From assembly GCA_046316025.1 (NCBI GenBank), contig JBKCXU010000064.1, positions 1 through 23,654 on the forward strand: a stretch of DNA of 23,654 nt, written 5' to 3'. Below are positions 22,455 to 23,654 of the stretch, piece by piece. How positions within the stretch are numbered: position 1 is the stretch's first letter; every line of letters starts with the position of its first letter. This DNA comes from JAJTHJ01 sp046316025. Lineage in GTDB: Bacteria > Pseudomonadota > Gammaproteobacteria > Burkholderiales > Burkholderiaceae_F. The notes under the pieces were generated by a model that did no database searches, was not told where the DNA came from, and saw only the letters and a program-made list of their open reading frames with translations. Position numbers and translations under genes: made by a program.

Positions 22455-22814
22455 ATGTCGCAGGACACAACCGCCTTCCGCTTTCCCCCGTTGCCGGGTG
22501 ATCCCGGCAAGGCCACGACCACGCTGACCAAGGCGGAACTCGCCGAGGCGCTCTTCGAGCACCTGGGCCTGAACAAGCGCGAAGCGAAGGAGATGGTCGA
22601 TCTGTTCTTCGACGAGATCCGGCAGGCGCTGGCCCGCGGCGAGCCCGTCAAGCTGGCCGGGTTCGGCAACTTTCAGCTGCGCGACAAGCCGCAGCGGCCG
22701 GGCCGCAACCCCAAGACCGGCGAAGAGATCGCCATCACCGCGCGCCGGGTCGTGACCTTCCACGCCAGTCATAAGCTGAAGGCGAGCGTGGCCGAAGGCG
22801 AGCGCAAAGCCTGA
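22455..22814 (+). CDS. ihfA: Integration host factor alpha subunit
   Basis: A 119-residue IHF alpha, half of the heterodimer that bends DNA sharply at specific sites in transcription, replication and recombination. The core TLTKAELAEALFEHLGL, PVKLAGFGNFQLRDK, RPGRNPKTGEE and ITARRVVTFHAS is typical, with the DNA-intercalating proline in RPGRNP. It carries about 22 extra residues at the N-terminus (MSQDTTAFRFPPLPGDPGKA) before the usual start of the fold. No in-frame ATG, GTG or TTG lies closer to the core, so the extension is probably real. It follows pheT by nine bases and precedes the MerR-like gene by two. Confidence 0.94.
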   Translation: MSQDTTAFRFPPLPGDPGKATTTLTKAELAEALFEHLGLNKREAKEMVDLFFDEIRQALARGEPVKLAGFGNFQLRDKPQRPGRNPKTGEEIAITARRVVTFHASHKLKASVAEGERKA

Positions 22815-22816
22815 GC

Positions 22817-23191
22817 ATGACGCGCGCCGACGCGCCGACCGCGCTGCCGCAGATCCCGGCCAAGCGCTACTTCACCATCGGTGAGGTGAGCGAACTGTGC
22901 GCGGTCAAGCCGCACGTGCTGCGCTACTGGGAGCAGGAGTTCACCCAGCTGCGGCCGGTCAAGCGGCGCGGTAACCGGCGCTATTACCAGCATCACGAAG
23001 TGCTGCTCGTGCGGCGCATCCGTGAGTTGCTGTACGACCAGGGCTTCACCATCCACGGCGCGCGCAACCGGCTGGTGGACGAGCAGCGCGAGGGCCGCCG
23101 CAGCGCGCCCGTGGCCGCGGCGGCACTCGATGCCGCCACCTTGCGCGCCGAGTTGCACGCGATTCGTGCGCTGCTCACGCCGGAGCGATGA
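22817..23191 (+). CDS. MerR-family transcriptional regulator
   Basis: A 124-residue protein with an N-terminal MerR-type winged helix (about 16-85): YFTIGEVSELCAVKPHVLRY is the helix-turn-helix, and RRGNRRYY the wing. The C-terminal part is short (about 40 residues, Ala-rich, probably a dimerisation helix) and has no cysteine cluster or effector domain, so it is not a metal sensor. This small MerR-like gene is commonly found right after ihfA in betaproteobacteria. The start lies two bases after the ihfA stop, so it is translationally coupled. Its targets are unknown. Confidence 0.88.
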   Translation: MTRADAPTALPQIPAKRYFTIGEVSELCAVKPHVLRYWEQEFTQLRPVKRRGNRRYYQHHEVLLVRRIRELLYDQGFTIHGARNRLVDEQREGRRSAPVAAAALDAATLRAELHAIRALLTPER

Positions 23192-23199
23192 ACGCCCTG

Positions 23200-23205
23200 T
23201 AGAAT
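23200..23205 (+). promoter_or_regulatory. Probable -10 box for tRNA-Pro
   Basis: TAGAAT, preceded by TG, lies 11 bases before the first base of tRNA-Pro, just after the stop of the MerR-like gene. No good -35 is seen. The spacing fits a short-leader tRNA promoter. Confidence 0.4.
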
Positions 23206-23215
23206 CCGCAGCGGA

Positions 23216-23293
<78 letters not shown>

Positions 23294-23307
23294 TTGAGAT
23301 TCACGGA

Positions 23308-23342
23308 CAAGGCCGGCAGGTGCTCAGCGCCCGCCGGCCTTG
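23308..23342 (+). terminator. Long hairpin between tRNA-Pro and surE
   Basis: CAAGGCCGGC (23308-23317) pairs with GCCGGCCTTG (23333-23342). An inner stem GGTGC/GCGCC closes a TCA loop, with a single A-C mismatch between the two stems. This gives about 15 pairs in 35 bases. No T-run follows (GCATATCTG), so termination would not be classical. It may instead mark the tRNA 3' processing end or stabilise the surE message. Confidence 0.5.
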
Positions 23343-23354
23343 GCATATCTGCCG

Positions 23355-23654
23355 ATGCGGATTCTCGTTGCCAACGACGACGGTTACCTGGCGCCCGGGC
23401 TGGCGGCGCTGGTCGAAGCCGTTCGCCCGTTCGGCGAGGTGACGGTCGTCGCACCCGAGCAGAACCACAGCGGTGCCAGCAATTCGCTGACCTTGAGCCG
23501 CCCGCTGACGGTCTCGCGTGCGGACAATGGATTTTTCTTCGTCAACGGCACGCCGACCGACTGCGTGCACATCGCGCTGACCGGGCTGCTGGCGCACAAG
23601 CCCGACCTCGTCGTCTCCGGCATCAACAACGGGCAGAACATGGGCGACGACACC
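23355..23654 (+). CDS. surE: 5'/3'-nucleotidase SurE (partial, cut by window edge)
   Basis: The first 100 residues of SurE, a divalent-metal nucleotidase acting on nucleoside 5'- and 3'-monophosphates, often tied to stress survival. Metal ligands D8 and D9 (NDDG), S39 (NHSGAS) and N91 (SGINNGQNMG) are all present. The ATG at 23355 gives the standard start MRILVANDDGY; no strong ribosome binding site is seen. The reading frame is open to the last base of the window, so about 150 residues should follow. surE usually heads a pcm-nlpD-rpoS-type neighbourhood. Confidence 0.95.
   Translation, partial: MRILVANDDGYLAPGLAALVEAVRPFGEVTVVAPEQNHSGASNSLTLSRPLTVSRADNGFFFVNGTPTDCVHIALTGLLAHKPDLVVSGINNGQNMGDDT

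Overview
The window is GC-rich (about two thirds G+C by eye), tightly packed bacterial DNA. It looks like a betaproteobacterium of the Burkholderiales/Rhodocyclales type. The reasons are the gene order tRNA-Val, thrS, infC, rpmI, rplT, pheS, pheT, ihfA, a MerR-like gene, tRNA-Pro and then surE, together with a degenerate-HD RelA, an MtfA and a 3-hydroxybutyrate dehydrogenase. I see no phage, transposase or CRISPR array, and no stretch over 300 bases lacks a gene.

Region 1 (1-8860) holds the three parts of a widespread but poorly understood predicted peptide-ligation set. These are a transglutaminase fused to a DUF2126 putative amidoligase, a circularly permuted ATP-grasp protein fused to an alpha-E domain, and a second transglutaminase-like protein. 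Two genes with no obvious link, an AlaX-type alanyl-tRNA editing protein and a HAD hydrolase, lie between the first and second. The region is studded with a GC-rich palindromic repeat family. One copy sits in frame inside the DUF2126 gene and another supplies the C-terminus of the second transglutaminase.

Region 2 (8860-12410) is accessory metabolism: bdhA on the minus strand; a divergent alpha/beta hydrolase followed by a Rid-family protein; then mtfA and a flavodoxin-like protein in a 4-base-overlap pair on the minus strand.

Region 3 (12444-15410) has relA, whose hydrolase site is lost and whose synthetase carries the EXDD signature. Convergent to it is an OlsB-like GNAT acyltransferase broken by a one-base frameshift.

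Region 4 (15492-22814) is a translation operon. The most interesting signal in the window is at its head. Between tRNA-Val(GAC) and thrS lies a 14-codon ORF with a strong ribosome binding site, MSLFAQFRTTPTGG, in which three of four consecutive codons are threonine codons. Downstream are a strong intrinsic terminator and two alternative pairings that form a classical ribosome-mediated attenuator (1:2, 2:3, 3:4). Only 20 bases separate the tRNA from the ORF. The tRNA, leader and thrS therefore probably share one transcript, with Thr-tRNA charging gating read-through into thrS and the genes behind it. infC begins with the rare start codon AUC. Structured leaders precede rpmI and pheS.

Region 5 (22817-23654) has a short MerR-type regulator, tRNA-Pro(GGG), a long hairpin and the 5' part of surE, which is cut by the window edge.
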